Program-made: the position numbers and the translations under genes
Assembly: GCA_029194725.1 (NCBI GenBank)
Contig: JARFXQ010000010.1
Location: 62,001 to 126,000 of the forward strand
Source: Nitrospira sp.
GTDB taxonomy: Bacteria; Nitrospirota; Nitrospiria; Nitrospirales; Nitrospiraceae
DNA length: 64,000 bases
Direction: 5' to 3'
The notes under the pieces: generated by a model
Told to the model about the DNA's origin: nothing
The model's input: the letters and a program-made list of their open reading frames with translations, nothing else
Databases searched by the model: none
Shown here: piece after piece, positions 63,644 through 64,000 of the stretch
Layout: each line of letters begins with the position of its first letter
Position numbering within the stretch: the stretch's first letter is position 1

Positions 63644-63973
63644 TCAGCGAAGTTGCTGCACCCGTTCCGCCGCACTGACCACATCGGTCAAACGAATGCC
63701 GAATTTCTCATTAACGACCACCACTTCGCCGCGCGCGACCAGTTTGTTATTCACCATCACTTCCATCGGCTCGCCCGCCAGCTTATCCAGCTCAATCACG
63801 GAACCTTGGGCCAGTTGCAAGAGATCCCGAATGGCCATCTTGGCGGATCCGACATACACGGTGACGCTCATTGGAATATCCAGGATAAAATCGATGTTCT
63901 TCGGCGCTCCTCCCGTCTCCGCCTGTTGAACAGGCGGAAATGAGGCAGGTTGCGGGGATTGGCTCCCGGTCAT
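63644..63973 (-). CDS. fliN: Flagellar switch protein FliN
   Basis: A 109-aa C-ring subunit. The SpoA domain (about 30-105) has I-P-M-S-V-T-V-Y-V-G, L-A-Q-G-S-V-I-E-L-D-K-L-A-G-E-P and V-N-E-K-F-G-I-R-L-T. The N-terminal 27 residues are low-complexity. The ATG overlaps an upstream stop (ATGA), consistent with a preceding fliM. Confidence 0.96.
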   Translation of the reverse strand: MTGSQSPQPASFPPVQQAETGGAPKNIDFILDIPMSVTVYVGSAKMAIRDLLQLAQGSVIELDKLAGEPMEVMVNNKLVARGEVVVVNEKFGIRLTDVVSAAERVQQLR

Positions 63974-64000
63974 CTGCGATTCGGCACGAATTGCGGAATC
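63970..64000 (-). CDS. Partial upstream gene, possibly fliM end
   Basis: About nine codons and a TGA that overlaps the fliN ATG by four bases. Identity is inferred only from usual gene order (fliM-fliN); the end of the gene is beyond the window. Confidence 0.3.
   Translation of the reverse strand, partial: IPQFVPNRR

Noticed and set aside
1..64000. CRISPR arrays, insertion sequences and prophage
   Set aside because: No regularly spaced direct repeats, transposase, integrase or terminal inverted repeats were recognised; the HTH gene at 15047 has no recombinase nearby.

Overview
The window reads as a chromosomal stretch of a motile, glycosylating Gram-negative bacterium. It has an outer membrane (FlgH lipoprotein L-ring, FlgI P-ring), about 55-58% GC, and a gene style that best fits Nitrospira/Nitrospirota. 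That assignment is an inference from gene content and protein style; no rRNA or other taxonomic marker is present. Most of the window (about 8.3-64 kb) is one very large motility and chemotaxis region, almost all on the minus strand.

Region 1 (1-8.2 kb) is ordinary flanking chromosome, mostly on the plus strand: a PilZ-like protein, two small genes (one a zinc ribbon), tRNA-Ser(GCU), an FKBP-type prolyl isomerase, an MFS transporter, a cyclophilin, the tRNA t6A enzyme TsaC/Sua5, a Deg-type periplasmic protease on the opposite strand, and a formylglycine-enzyme-like gene broken by one frameshift and one in-frame TGA.

Region 2 (8.3-20.6 kb) holds chemotaxis, motor and filament genes: cheW, cheA, a cheY fragment, a STAS protein, motB, motA, cheZ, cheY, a small excisionase-type HTH gene divergent from a MinD-like ATPase, a PilZ protein, then fliT-like, fliS, fliD, flaG and flagellin fliC. 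fliC has a sigma28 promoter and a leader rich in GGA motifs.

Region 3 (20.7-35.2 kb) is a tightly overlapping glycosylation operon next to flagellin: a 177-aa unknown protein, two GT9 glycosyltransferases, a CgeB-type glycosyltransferase, a 1401-aa GT/FkbM/GT2/GT2/TPR protein, a DegT aminotransferase, an NAD-dependent epimerase-family protein and a 960-aa methyltransferase/glycosyltransferase/methyltransferase fusion. Flagellin glycosylation is the most likely role.

Region 4 (35.6-42.1 kb) is a signalling block: a YcgR-like PilZ protein, divergent HD-GYP and hybrid histidine kinase genes, and a DUF2130 coiled-coil protein.

Region 5 (42.3-53 kb) is the rod, ring, hook-junction and checkpoint operon, transcribed flgF, flgG, flgA, flgH, an 88-aa unknown, flgI, flgJ-like, flgM, flgN, flgK, flgL, csrA, fliW. 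A sigma54-type promoter precedes flgF, and internal sigma28-type promoters precede flgM and csrA. A small hicBA toxin-antitoxin module lies just beyond.

Region 6 (54-64 kb) holds a degenerate GGDEF protein, fliA, flhG, flhF and the export-gate genes flhA, flhB, fliR, fliQ, fliP, fliO and fliN; the last three bases of an upstream gene (probably fliM) overlap fliN.

The regulatory picture is coherent: a sigma54 operon builds the rod and rings, FliA (sigma28) made from this locus would read a recurring motif (TCAAGTTY-N12-RCCGATAM) before late genes, FlgM would hold FliA, and CsrA/FliW would tune flagellin translation.
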